From positions 5,766,001 through 5,830,000 of the forward strand of contig NC_085920.1 of the NCBI RefSeq assembly GCF_035222485.1: 64,000 nt of DNA. The letters are read 5' to 3'. The notes under the pieces were generated by a model, which was not told where the DNA came from, did no database searches, and saw nothing but the letters and a program-made list of their open reading frames with translations. The translations under genes and the position numbers were made by a program. The number at the start of each line of letters is the position of its first letter. Position 1 is the stretch's first letter. Origin of the DNA: Podospora pseudoanserina (lineage: Eukaryota > Ascomycota > Sordariomycetes > Sordariales > Podosporaceae). Positions 11,357 to 23,350 of this stretch are shown piece after piece.

Positions 11357-12273
11357 ATGACAACTGTTGCCCCAGCTATTGACCCCAAGTCCGTGGACTG
11401 GACAAATGGCATGAAGAAGGCGCCTCGAAATGTCGCGTGGTATCAAGCAACGCTCAACCGTGTTCCCGACACTGCTCTTCAGATCTTTCGGGAATATTCC
11501 AAGATCCCCGACGAAAAGATTCTTGACCACATCCACACCATCAGAGACCAAGCGTGGGAAATGTAAGCATCAAATACACCCCCTGAAACTATTGTTTGGC
11601 TGACTCTTCCAGTCTCCCTTATCCATGCATCGGCGTCTTCCGATTCCTAGACTTCCCTGCCTGTTTATCCCCTGCCTACCCCGAGGTCTTGGAGCGTGTC
11701 CGCGCTGGAGAAACCTTCCTTGACCTCGGTTGCTGTTTTGGTCAGGACATCCGGAAACTGGTGCATGATGGAGCACCATCGGACAACATCATCGGTGTCG
11801 ACACAGAATCTCGATTCATCGACCTCGGCTACGAGCTTTTCGGTGACCGGGAGCGGCTAAAGGTCCACTTTTGCACCGGAGATGTCTTTGCTGAGGATTT
11901 CCTGGCCGAGTATCGTGGCAGAGTCGACATCATCTTCCTCGGATCCTTCTTGCATCTGTTCAGCTTTGAGCAGCAGGTCGCCATTGTTGCACAGTTGGAC
12001 AAGCTTTTGAGACCAAAGGCGGGCTCTTTGGTGTTTGGGAGACACATGGCTACAGAAGAGAAGGGGGGCGTGCTGCGCAGAAATGCGCTTGGGTGGGATT
12101 TGTACCATCACAGCTCTGAAACAATCAAGCAATTGTGGGACACGGCTCCAGATGGCAAGTGGGATGTTTCTTCGACGCTTGTGCCATACAAGTCCGAAGG
12201 CTGGGATAATGGGGTTAATTGGCAGGGGGGCAATGATGTTAGACAGCAATACTTCAGCGCCAAAAGGCTTTAG
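11357..12273 (+). CDS. SAM-dependent methyltransferase of the fungal terpenoid/meroterpenoid-cluster type
   Basis: Two exons, 11357-11562 and 11613-12273, giving 288 residues. The intron of 50 nt (GTAAGC...CCAG) restores the conserved run AWEILPYPCIGVFRFLDF. SAM motif I is FLDLGCCFGQDIRKLV, with GVDTE as the post-I acidic site and later DIIFLGSFLHLF and GSLVFGRH. This pattern matches fungal cluster methyltransferases such as AusD-type enzymes, known in meroterpenoid pathways to methylate carboxyl or related oxygens. Here the setting is an NRPS cluster, so carboxyl O-methylation of an acid intermediate is only an inference. It is divergent from the neighbouring methyltransferase. Confidence 0.85.
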
Positions 12274-12584
12274 CGTACCTGCCTCAATAACAAGTCAAGT
12301 GTTCGCTGCATGATCAAACAAAACATTTTAATTGATGAGTTTCCTCAGTCGGGTATGTTCTCGAGTTGGCGTTTTGTAGGGCTAGGTGTTTAGGCGCATA
12401 CCTTAGGTACCTTATGAAGCTGCCAGTTCGAGACGTATAAATTGGCAATAGGGAGTATGAGGGCTTAAATCTCTAAGAACGGCAACGAAACTCCCAAAAC
12501 TTCATGGGGTCTATATGATCGGATTAACAAACTGTATTTATCAAATGACTGATATTCTATTTCAAGCTCTACACCGCCAAGACA
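12274..12584. other. Short convergent intergenic region
   Basis: 3' ends of the methyltransferase (+) and the AMP ligase (-) face each other here. No gene seen. Confidence 0.5.
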
Positions 12585-14559
12585 TCACTTTTCCTTTGCC
12601 AATGCCGTGGCAATGTCACGCAGTTCACCTTTCATCAGCTTGCCTGTGTGATTGAAAGGCAACTCGTCCGGGATGCCACCTCCATCTCCGAGCCAAAAGA
12701 ACCGTTCTGGCATCTTATGAGGAGCAACCTTGTTTCGGAGCCAAAGCTTGAGCTCTCTTTCGCCAAGTTTGCTTCCAGACTCACGCTTGACAAACACGCC
12801 CACAATTTCACCCCAGTACTCATCGGGAATGCCAATGCAAGCAGCCGCAACAATACCAGGGTGTTTCTCCAGAGCTGCCTCGACATCTGCTGGGAAGATG
12901 TTCTCTCCGCCTGGGTAGTCTTTTTGTCAGTAAAATTTACATCATGAAGTTGATGGCGTGACCCAGGCCTACCTCGTTTAATCATATCCTTGACTCTTCC
13001 CCTGATAGTGCACCGACCTGCTGCGTTTATAGACACAAGATCGCCCGTTCGCAACCAAGCCCGACCTTGTGCATCACGGACCAAAGCTTGATCCGTCTTC
13101 GCTGGGTTCTTGTAGTATCCTTTGAAGACAAGGTATCCGAAAATGAGCAGCTCGCCAGGGACACCGGCAGGGAGCACATTCAATTTGCTGTCGACAACCC
13201 GAGCATAACTGTGCGGCAACAGAGTGCCCACAGAAGTGTGATCGTCAAGCAGTGACACCTGTGACGGGTCCGTCAAAAATACCATGCAGGACAACTCTGT
13301 CATGCCTACTCTTGATGTCAGTTCAAACTCACCATTTGCGATTTCTCGGGCCGGGGGGTGTCCATACCGTAACCGTAAGCAAGTCCAGTAAACCCAAACA
13401 CTTCATCGAGACGCTTGATCCAACTACGTGAGAGGGTTGAACCTGCCACAATGCCAGTCCGCAGACGAAAATTAGGTGCATATTTCGCAGCATCCGGATG
13501 GTCCAGCAAGGCTTGAAACATGGTGGCCACGCCGTGGATCACCGTGCACCTCTCTTCCGAAAGCGCCTCAAGGCTCGCGCCTGCGAGGAAGACATCCGAC
13601 GGGATCACAGCTGCGCCGCCATACATGATAGGTGCAATGATGCCACAGATCAGTGCAAAACAGTGAAATAGTGGCGCCAGGCAGCAGGTAGAGTCGTTCG
13701 GTGTGTATCCGAGCCGATTTCCCACCAGCCAGGCATTGCTGATCAGGTTCCTGTTCTCGCGTTAGCTGTTTGAGACTCCTCGGATCCCTGTTGCGCATCT
13801 GCCTACCGGTGTGATAACATCGCCGCCTTTCTCGGACCAGTGGTTCCACTCGTAAATTGCACGCAAAATGTGTCATTCGGGTCCGATTTTGCCCAATACT
13901 GGGCCAGCAGGCCGTCTTCTTGACTATGGCTTGAGCCACGCTGGAGAAATTCATCCCATGGAACAACCCCTTGAGCTATAGTCTCAACCGCTGTAACAGC
14001 CGGCAACCGGACAATGAGCGGACTCTGCGCCTTGAGCTGCGTGAGCTCTGCGAGAAGCCCACTATTCTTGCGATACCCGATCCTGTCGGCGACGAAAATA
14101 ACGGTGGGCTCTGTGGGTTGTGTTAGATCACTGGGATAACTAGGCAAGCTAGTTTATAACCTTACCAAGAAGCTCCACTGCAGACATTACCTCCTCTGTA
14201 GTAAATGTCGGGTTGATGATGGAGAATACGGCACCTATCGCACCCGTGGCGAAGAACAGCTTAGCGTACTCGAGGGTGTTGCCCGCAAGGACAATCACAT
14301 GGTCACCCGGACGCACGCCATGATATAGCAGGCTGTTTGCAATATCCCGGCAATCTTTGTGTAGCTCTTGATAGTTTACACGGCTGTTCTGCCATCGAGA
14401 CACAATCGCTACTCTTTCCGGGTATTCCTGTGCTTGCCTGTCCAGCAGTCGGCCAATATTGAAATCCGGCAGCGGTGGGGATGGGGGTGCCTTGAACGTG
14501 ACACCCTGAAGGTCTTCTGAGAACATCGTAGAGGTCGTATTTGAGAATAGCTGATCCAT
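12585..14559 (-). CDS. Acyl-AMP/acyl-CoA ligase (ANL superfamily, 4-coumarate-CoA ligase-like)
   Basis: Five exons, 14166-14559, 13807-14110, 13368-13750, 12973-13305 and 12585-12910, keep phase throughout and encode 579 residues. The splices restore the family motifs: the P-loop FTSGTTGPRKAAMLSHR, the A5 motif GYGMTE, LRTGDLVSI, IKRGGENIFPADVE, and the catalytic lysine region FNHTGK near the C-terminus. Such enzymes activate a carboxylic acid as acyl-AMP and pass it to CoA or to a carrier protein. The C-terminus (AKEK) is not a peroxisomal SKL signal. The neighbouring NRPS starts with a carrier domain lacking its own adenylation domain, so loading that carrier in trans is an attractive inference. 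The acid is unknown. Confidence 0.9.
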
Positions 14560-15205
14560 AATTATGCGCGTTGCCGTGGAACAGAAAGGCGAGGCTTCGT
14601 CATCGTCAACATACCTCCATTCATATGAGACCTGCGTAGCCGTCCGTTCCGTATAGCATCTCCGTGATGGCGAAAGCTATGCTGCACTGTAGCCGGCATT
14701 TTCTTACCATCTCTGTCAGCGTGTCCGCCCTTCGATCGGTCCCATCGCTTAGGCACGTAAGCTGACCGAACAATAGGGCGGGGAGCAAGGGTTATTTGCA
14801 GGGGGCAAATCCATCACGGCTTTTGTGTTACCCCTTTAGGAACCTAAAACATAGCACCGTAATATGCCCAGATGTGCATGATCACCAAACGTGAATGTGG
14901 AAGCCCAAGAAACGGCGTTGGCAACAAAAATCGTCAATGACGTAAACATGTGTGCAAAATGGATTGGCACAGCCAAAGGCAATTTCACCATATCAAGGCA
15001 ACGCAGCTCAAAAATATTTTTGTACGTTGGGAACAAGAATTGGTTATTGATTGAGTCCAGGTATTCCGGACTTTTAGCTTTTATTTACTTGCCTCTGAGC
15101 CCCTGAAATGGGGCCGCCAAAAAATAACGCCAAGACTCCTTACTCCACTTTCAACACAGTGCGTAACAGCACCACAGCCTTGAGGCCAGGAAGTCTCCTG
15201 TTACC
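14560..15205. other. Intergenic, promoter of the AMP ligase gene
   Basis: No gene seen. Upstream region of the ligase gene and 3' flank of the isopropylmalate synthase gene. Confidence 0.5.
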
Positions 15206-17400
15206 CTACTCCAGCTTTGCGGCTGCGCTCAAAATCTTGATTTCTGTTAGCGATCGTATTTTCGCTGTTGGAGTTTGCTGCATGACTTACTGCATGTAAT
15301 GATGCCAGGATTGAATCTTCCTGAATACCCACTCCCCAAGCGGTTTTGTCCCCTGACACCAGCTTGACGAAGCCGGCGCTTCTCCGTGTCGACTCGTCAT
15401 TCTCCCCCGCTCCTTCGTGATGCTGCCACTCCGTTTTGTAGTCGAGCACGTCAAAGCAGAAGCCGAGACCGCGTACAGCGTCCACCAGGCTTGTTAAAAT
15501 GTCATCTCCTGAGCCAGAAATGGTTTGTCTGACTCCTTGGATAGCAATATTGGCCTGCAGGTGTACCGTTTTGGTATGTTCATGTATAGCAGGCTTTCCG
15601 TTGGGCTTTGGTTTGCCGTTGGCGTGACCGTTGGCGTGATCGTTTACGCCATTCGCGCCACTGACGGCGTGGCCGTTCATCCCGTTGACACCGTTTACGC
15701 CGTTGGATCTTGCACTGCAAGTCTTCCCGGTTCTCAGATTGCAGCTTAGAAGCTGCACACCCTCTGGCTTTGGGAGCATGTAGTGAGACCTGAAAAGTTC
15801 CTCAATGATATCATGTGTGATTTCAACACCCTTCTCTTCAGAGTAGCTCTTGACCACCCTCGTAAAGGCGACCTCGAGGTCTCTTGGCATATCGACCTCG
15901 AAGACCTTATTCACGAACCAGCCAATACCACCTTTGCCACTCTGAGAGTTGAGGCGAATGATAGCTTCATGCTTCCTCCCCAAGTCCGCAGGATCCATGG
16001 GAAGATATGGCATTTGCCATTTTGCTGAGGGTCCCGACCTCTCCTCCAAACGGGCTCTGGACTTGTAGCCCTTGCGTATGGCGTCTTGGTGGGTGCCAGT
16101 AAATGTGCAGAACGTGTATTTGCCAGCGTATGGTGCCCGAAAGTGGACCGGAATTTTGGTGAGCTCTTCGACCATGTCGACCACTTCGTTGAGGTTGCCA
16201 AAGTCAATGCCCGGGTCCACCCCCTGAGTGTAGAGGTTCAGCGCGAGAGTCACCAAATCGACATTGCCTGTCCGTTCTCCGTTGGAAAATAGACAGCCTT
16301 CCACTCGATCCGCACCGGCAAGCTGACCCATTTCTGTAGCGGCCACAGCGCAGCCACGATCATTGTGATTATGCAGCGATACGCTGACCTTTTCCCGATC
16401 GGATATGTGGGTGCAGAAGTACTCGATTTGGTCTGCAAACACATTGGGCATTGCTACTTCGACTGTCGCTGCCACGTTGAAGATAATCTTGTTCTCTTCT
16501 GTCGGTTCCCAGGCTGCCTTCACTGCCTCACAGATCTCCAGGGCAAATTCCAGGGAGGTATCTTGAAAGTTCTCGGGGGTGAATTCCAGCGTCCACTCAG
16601 TCTGCCGCATTTCCGGATCGGCTGAATCTTTGGTGAGATTGCGAATCAACCGTGCACATCGGACGGCCAGCTCGATGGTCTCTTGTTCGGTCATGTTGAA
16701 GACCACCTCCCGGAAGACTTCAGATGTAGAAAGGTGAATGTGCACGATCACTTTCTTGGCGCCTCTTGCTGCCTCAATGGTGGTTCTGATCAGCTCCTCG
16801 CGGCAGGGAGCCATTACTTGGATCCAGACATCATCTGGGATTGCACCGGTGGTGATGAGCCGCCTGGTGAAATCGAATTCGGTCTGGCTGGCTGATGGGT
16901 ACGAGACTTCGATTTCCTTGTAGCCAAACTTGACCAGATGCTGGAAGAAGCGAAGCTTGGCGTCACCATCCATAGGCTGGAAGAAGAGTTAGCATCTGAC
17001 GCTTGGAGATTATTGACAGCCTTGAGCTTACCTGTACCAAGGCCTGATTCCCATCTCTCAGGTCGGTTGACAGCCACCGCGGCGGCTTTGTCAACGTTTT
17101 CTGGGGCCATTTCCGCTCTGGAAAATGCAAAGCTGGGAATGGGGTGTACTTCTTCACTGTGTTGTTGGTGACCCTGATTAATACCACGTTGTTAGTCACG
17201 GTATATCTTCAATCTCGAATTACAATGCTTACATCGTGCTCAGCTAGATGGATAAAATGGACGACAGTTGATGCGACTCTGAACTGCTCCATACACAGGT
17301 AACCGTCAATTACTAGGTAACTTATAAACGAGATGTGCATCTCTTCAAAAGAACCATACCTCTTTCCTCCCGATTTGGAAACAGGGTTTCCGAAGCTCAT
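15206..17400 (-). CDS. 2-isopropylmalate synthase, cluster copy
   Basis: Four exons, 17360-17400, 17032-17173, 15291-16976 and 15206-15235, give 632 residues from MSFGNPVSKSGG. The last short exon (ILSAAAKLE) replaces an otherwise odd read-through tail. The catalytic TIM barrel is clear: LSTDLRDGNQAL carries the metal-binding Asp, and SLHNHNDRGCAVA supplies the HNHND metal ligands. NGERTGNVDL and the later regulatory (LeuA dimer) domain are also present. A repetitive Asn-Gly-rich linker (residues about 480-520) separates catalytic and regulatory parts. The family condenses acetyl-CoA with 2-oxoisovalerate in leucine synthesis. A copy inside an NRPS cluster suggests dedicated supply of a chain-extended 2-oxo acid or amino acid (compare the homotyrosine enzyme of echinocandin clusters). 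Confidence 0.92.
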
Positions 17401-17806
17401 CACGCCTGAGTCAGCCGATTGTGCATCTGGACATTGACAGCGCCACACGCATGCAGCATTACATCCGGGACGACCGTAATACGGAGCTCGGTTCGCTTCA
17501 GCGGATTGACTACCGTATCATGTCCGGTTCGGGGGCCGAGAAGAATACTCTGGCCTCATCCTTCCGGTATTTCTTTTCTTCATCAGGAAATCCCACCCCG
17601 ACCTTCATTGACTCACCGGGAAGAGTCTCCGACGGAGACACGGCCTGTAACGCGCAATGAGTCGCAAATTTGGCTTTGGGAGGAGAGTATTTCAGCGTGT
17701 TTAACATAGGTGAGGATTGGAGGAAGGTACATGTGTATATGCCGCAGCCAACAACCTCTATTTTCTTGCAGCCTTCCTTATGCACACCGTTGCGATAGCC
17801 TCCAAG
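17401..17806. promoter_or_regulatory. Divergent promoter between isopropylmalate synthase and NRPS
   Basis: 406 bp between the two start codons. Two overlapping open frames (about 17419-17709) show no recognisable domain and are treated as spurious or leader sequence. The arrangement implies co-regulation of building-block supply and assembly. Confidence 0.5.
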
Positions 17807-20800
17807 ATGCTGGAGTCACCCATTCCCGGAGATCGGGGGAATCATCCTCAACATCAGATCGGCCAGGTATGCTACTTGAATCGATGACTTTGAATCATTG
17901 CTAATTGGTGTCATGGTCTCGTTTTAGTTCGAGAAGAGAGTCGGGCATCAAGAATGGATCGTGGAAATAGATCCAGTGAAGGAAAGACTGCGTGAGATAT
18001 GGGCCGAGGTGCTTCGGGATGACCCATCCATGTTTGGTGATGACGATATTTTCTTCGAGGTCGGGGGCGACTCTGTCATGGCACAAAGGTTAATCACAGT
18101 TGCAAGACGCCAAGGCATACACCTCACCATGGAACAGATATTCCTGAATGCCGCGCTGGCTGACATGGCAGAGGTGGCCCGTGTGGTGAATTCGACTGTT
18201 GAACAAACTGAAGAAGGCCTCGAGGCTGCTTCAGGTGTGCCGTCACCCTTGGGCGACCATATCACCCTCAAGGATAGGGAGATCTTGGCCAAAAAGTGCA
18301 ACGTTGCCGCTCAGGACATCGAGAAGGTGTACTCATGCACTCCTATGCAGGAGTCCCTCTTGGCAGAGTTTGACGATAGGAAGACGCTGTACATGAGGCA
18401 GTTCGTGTTCAAGCTCGACAACCATGTTGCTCCCAACCATTTCCGGCAGGCTTGGGAAGATACCATTCAAGCAAACCCAGTCCTGCGAACCAGGATCTGC
18501 CAACTTGAGGGCGGGACTGGTAATCTTCAAGTTGTGTTGAGCAACGACCTGGGACAATGGGATAGCGTCGATGTTGACCTGAAGTGGTTTCTGGAAAGAG
18601 ACGCTGCTAGCCCCATGCTCCCAGGCGACCCGTTCTTTCGCTACACCGTGGTGGAGGACAAAGATCCTGATGGGGGTATTCAACGACATTTTGTGTGGAC
18701 GGTGCATCATGCTCTTTGCGATGGAGCCTCTATTCCCGAAGTCTTCGACGACGTTTCCAGACGGTTTCGCAGTGAACCCACCGTGGAACGCCAACCATTT
18801 GAGGCTTTCGTCCGTTCCTCAACTGTCACCCCGGACCTCTCGTCAGAGCAGAGCTTCTGGAAGAGATCATTGTCTGGTCTCAATCCAACACCTTACCCGC
18901 CTATCCCGCAGGATCCCCACTTCCATGCTGACCCGGCATCATTGTTTGAGCGGACGTTCGTGTTGGACTTTAGCCCACTGCATGGCGCTACAAAAGCTCT
19001 GATGCTCCGAGCGGCCTGGGCAATTCTCCTTTCACACTATACCGGCACCGAAGATGTGGGCTTTGGAGCCGTCAACAACGGTCGAACAGCTACAGTCCCA
19101 GGAGTCTCCAAGATGACTGGCCCTACCATCAACCTCGTTCCGATTGCGTTGCATGTCGATCCCCAGGAACCAGTCGCCTCTTTCCTGTCGCGGGTGAGAG
19201 TTCAGGCCGCTGAGATGATACCATTTGAGCATGCAGGCATCTCCAGAATACGAAAGCATTTAGCCGGCACTGAGACGACGGCCGTTAACTTTCAGACGTT
19301 GTTCGTTGTTCATCCAATGAGTTTTGACGATGCGATTGGGGCTGCGACACAAACGCTGGGTCTCAAGTATATCGATGCGCTTGGCAAAAAAGAGCATCAC
19401 CCATACCCGCTTGTCATCACTCTGACATTGTCAGCTGGAAACAATGTGAAGCTGGCAGTTCAACATGATGAAAGATTGGTTCCGATTCAACAAGCCGAAA
19501 ACATGGTACACCATTTTGAAGTTGTTCTGAAACAGCTGGGCAGATCCACCAAAGATGCCAAGTTGGCATCTATATCTCCTTTTAGTGATCACGACCTGCG
19601 CCAAATTCGGCGGTGGAATGCATTTACACCCCCTGTAGAGGAGACAACGATACACCATCTCTTCCAGCAGCAGGTCAAGAGGCAGCCCAACGCAGTGGCG
19701 GTCTGTTCATTAGAGGGCTCCCTAACGTACCTCGAGGTGGACGAGCATTCCTCCTCGTTGGCGACACAGCTGGTGGATGCTGGTGTGAGCACGGGTACTT
19801 TTGTGGGCGTGTGCTTCGACAAATCTATCTGGACAGTGGTGGCCATCTTGGCAGTCTTCAAGGCAGGCGGCATCTATGTCCCAATCGATCCTGCGCATCC
19901 TCGAAGCCGCATCGAAGAATCGGTCGAGAGGGTTGGCATTGAGGTAGCTCTCGCTTCCGATGTCGGCGCAAGGGTCCTCGATGGACTGTGTCGCTATGTC
20001 ATCACCTTGAATGGTCCCCCTCCGGCGCCCAGGGCTGATGCCATCCCACCGTTTAACTCGGTACCGTCCAGTATCGCCTACCTCCTCTTCACCTCTGGTA
20101 GCACAGGCAAACCGAAAGGCCTTCTCATGTCTCACTCCGCAATTTGCACTTCGATTGTACATCATGGCCGGGAATTTGCAGCCGGTCCGCATTGGAGAAC
20201 GCTCCAGTTTGGAGCTCACACGTTTGATCTTTCCATTGGCGAGTTCTTCACCACCCTTGCCCATGGCGGTTGTATCTGTGTGCCATCCGAAGAAGACAGA
20301 CTGAACAACCTAGCCGGGGCCATCACAGCGTTGAATGCCAACACGATGCTTGTTGTCCCCACGGTTGCAAACCTCCTTCACCCCATGGACGTGCCAACTA
20401 TCAGAACAATTGTTCTCGCCGGCGAACCCATTACAAAGGAGACCGTCACCCGATGGGCCGACTCAGTTGATCTGACATGTGCCTATGGTCCCTCTGAGAC
20501 AGCCGTGTGGTGTTCGGGGAATCTGAGGGTATCAACAGATGCACACCCCGGAAATATCGGCAAGGCCATCGGAGCCAGTATGTGGATTGTCAATCCTGAG
20601 GACTACCACCAACTGAGCGCGATCGGATGCGTGGGTGAGATCGTGATTTCCGGAGGACTTCTTGGCGGAGGGTATTTTGGCGACAAAGCCCTCACTGATG
20701 CTGCCTGGGTACCAGCTCCAAGCTGGCTCAAAGAGCTAGGCTCAGGATATGACATGTTGTACAGGTCGGGTGACCTCGCTCGGTACAACCCTGATGGTAC

Positions 20801-22933
20801 CTTTCAGATTGTTGGCCGACGCGATACGCAGGTCAAGTTGAGAGGATTTCGCATCGAGCTGGGTGAGATTGAGAATCAGCTTATGGCGACAGGTATGATC
20901 ACCGCCGCTCTTGCTGCTCTTCCAACCGCGGGACCTTGTGCTCGAAACATCGTCGCTATTGTCTGCTCGGCCAAGTCAAACTTGAAGAACCATAATCATA
21001 TCGATATCGTCGTGTCAAAGGAGGAACGACCTCTTCTGGAGAGGCTGAAAGTCCGCCTATCTCGGTCGCTTCCCGATTACATGATTCCCACCATTTGGGT
21101 GGCGCTGGAGCAAATGCCTCTGCTCATTTCAGGGAAAATAGACCGAAAGTCGATCAAGACCTGGATCCAGAATATGGACTATGGCCTTCATCGGGAACTC
21201 GTCGAAGATCCCGACGCCGAGGCGGGGCAAGGCACTATTGTTCCCGGGTCGTTGGCGGAGAGTTTGCGTCAGCTTTGGAGTGAAGTGTTGCATGTACCAG
21301 AAGAGCATATTGAGCTCGGGACGTCTTTCATTGCGATTGGAGGAGATTCGATTGCTGCCATACAAATTGCATCGCAAGCCAAGAAGAAATGGGGATTGTC
21401 GGCCACAGTCCGCAGTATCATCAGCACAAAGACGTTGGGACATCTTGTTGAGCTTGTGGAAGAAAGCAGTAAAGCCTCGATCCCAATGTCACCACCAGAA
21501 CCCACCCAGCTTCGCCAATGGGTCGGAGATGATGAGTCGCTGCCTGCCATCTACCGCCACATCCTCCATTCGCGACTGCAAGACAAGCCGTCAGTGACAA
21601 TCGAACATGTATATCCTTTCGCGCCCTTCCAGAGAGAGATCCTGAAGGCCAGAAAGTTCAACCCAGCCGTTTTCCTATTGTCGTGGCGCATGGAAGTCTT
21701 CTCACTTGCCAATCAGCCTGTGGCACTTGAGAGACTTGCCCAAGCATGGAAACGTGTGGTTCAGAAGCATACCATCTTGCGCAGCATATTCCTCGAAGAC
21801 CCAAGCGGCAATCTTCCACCGGTCCAGGCAGTATTGAAGAAAGCAGAACCGGAGATAGCGATATCCTCGGCATCCGCTGAAGAGCCCGAGCCCACTTTCA
21901 TCAGCACCCAAACACCACTAGTAGATGATTGCTTCCTGCCTCATCGAGCCCACTTTATCCAACATGGCGAGAGATTCTTTGTTCACATCGAGCTTGATCA
22001 CCTGGTCATAGACGGGTGGTCACTCAAGCTTATCAAGGAAGCTTTCCTGTCCGCATATGAGGAGAATGGAGAGGGCGTCCTTGTTTCGGATGAGCCTCCA
22101 CCCTATGGCGCCTTTGTCGCTGCTCATCACCCAGATCGTGTTAGCGCGGACAATGAACACTGGGCCTTGGTACTCCGTGATCAGAAACCGTCTCTGTTGC
22201 CTCCCCCGGTCGGGTATCCACAAGCACATCCATCCCTGCACAGCACCGAGAAGACCATCATCTACCTCCCCGAGATCCAAGCCTCCTCTCTCAAGCCATT
22301 CAGCTTCCAACACTCCATTACACCTGCCAGCATCTTCGACGCCGCCTGGGCACAGACTCTGAGCGCCTACACGAACTCGACTAGTGTGGCATTTGAGTAT
22401 GTCGTTTCTGGGCGTGATGAAGATGTGCCTGGAGTATTTGATATTGTTGGCCCGCTTATCAACGTCCTCCCATATCACATCGACCACGTGTTAAGTGACG
22501 GGGATCCAGAGCAGTTGGCGAGGCTAGCCCAGCGAATGCAGTCCCAGCGGGATGAAGATAGTTCTCATACTTCAAGCAACGTGAGAGAGGTTATTGAGAC
22601 TGAGCTGGGTGTGAAGAAGCTGTTCAATACGGCGGTGAACTTCCAGAGAAGACCGACAGCTGTCGAAACGTCGAGCCTGAGAGTAGATGACGATCTGAGA
22701 AAGTCGAGGGATCCTTGGCATGTGAGTACTAGGTCACTGTTCTGACTTTTCCTGCGCGTGATTTGCTAACACAAATGGCGGATTAGTTTGATGTGTTGGT
22801 GAGGGTCATGCACATCACTGATGATGATACCTTCAAGCCATCATTCGAGTTCGATGAGCTGTTGTTCGACAAGGATGGTATGACGAAAGTAGCTGAGGAT
22901 TTTTGGGGTAGAGTGAAGGCTCTAGTAGCATAG
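17807..22933 (+). CDS. Nonribosomal peptide synthetase, T-C-A-T-C
   Basis: Three exons, 17807-17866, 17928-22721 and 22787-22933, give 1666 residues. The first intron (GTATGC...TTTTAG) joins in phase. Domains in order: carrier T1 (GGDSVMAQ, Ser about 69); condensation C1 with an intact HHALCDG (about 279); adenylation A from about 590 with TSGSTGKPKG (about 741), YGPSETAVW, GDLARYNPDG and SGKIDRK; carrier T2 (GGDSIAAI, about 1158); terminal C2, whose core reads DHLVIDG (about 1375), keeping the second, catalytic histidine. The A domain has FDLSIGE in the specificity region; Asp235 is kept, which predicts an alpha-amino acid. There is no thioesterase or reductase, so release probably uses C2. 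T1 has no A domain ahead of it and must be loaded in trans, perhaps by the nearby AMP ligase. Confidence 0.92.
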
Positions 22934-23350
22934 AATTAGGCAGATCTACCCAAAGAATTCTCTCAGAAGTGCAACGTTCCCCGCCTTTCTCGATGGGTTC
23001 TTCCCAAGTCATCCTCCCCGCTCCGCTTCTTCCCACTTACCTCCTTCCTTATTGATCCTTCCGAAATTTCTCCTTGTAGAAGGTATTGACCCACAGCTTC
23101 ACGTAGCTCTTTCCCTTCAGGCTTTCAACACGTCGCCCTCCCACACAAGGTTTATTGCTATTCCTCGCCGCTCGCTCTCCACATGTTGATTAAGGTATCT
23201 CCCGTCATTATCCCATCATCTCACTATCCCATCACTCCGTTACACCAATACCCAGCAGATTAATACCTATACCTCATTTCATCTGTCCATCATCTTACTT
23301 CCCACGTAACATGATACTTTGTTTAATACTATAACGGCCTACATGCTACA
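22934..23350. other. Convergent intergenic region
   Basis: 3' flanks of the NRPS (+) and hydrolase (-) genes. Pyrimidine-rich, no gene seen. Confidence 0.5.

Noticed and set aside
17419-17709. Open frames of 79 and 96 codons between the isopropylmalate synthase and NRPS genes
   Set aside because: No domain, in the shared promoter, and they overlap each other in different frames; the NRPS start at 17807 joins well without them.
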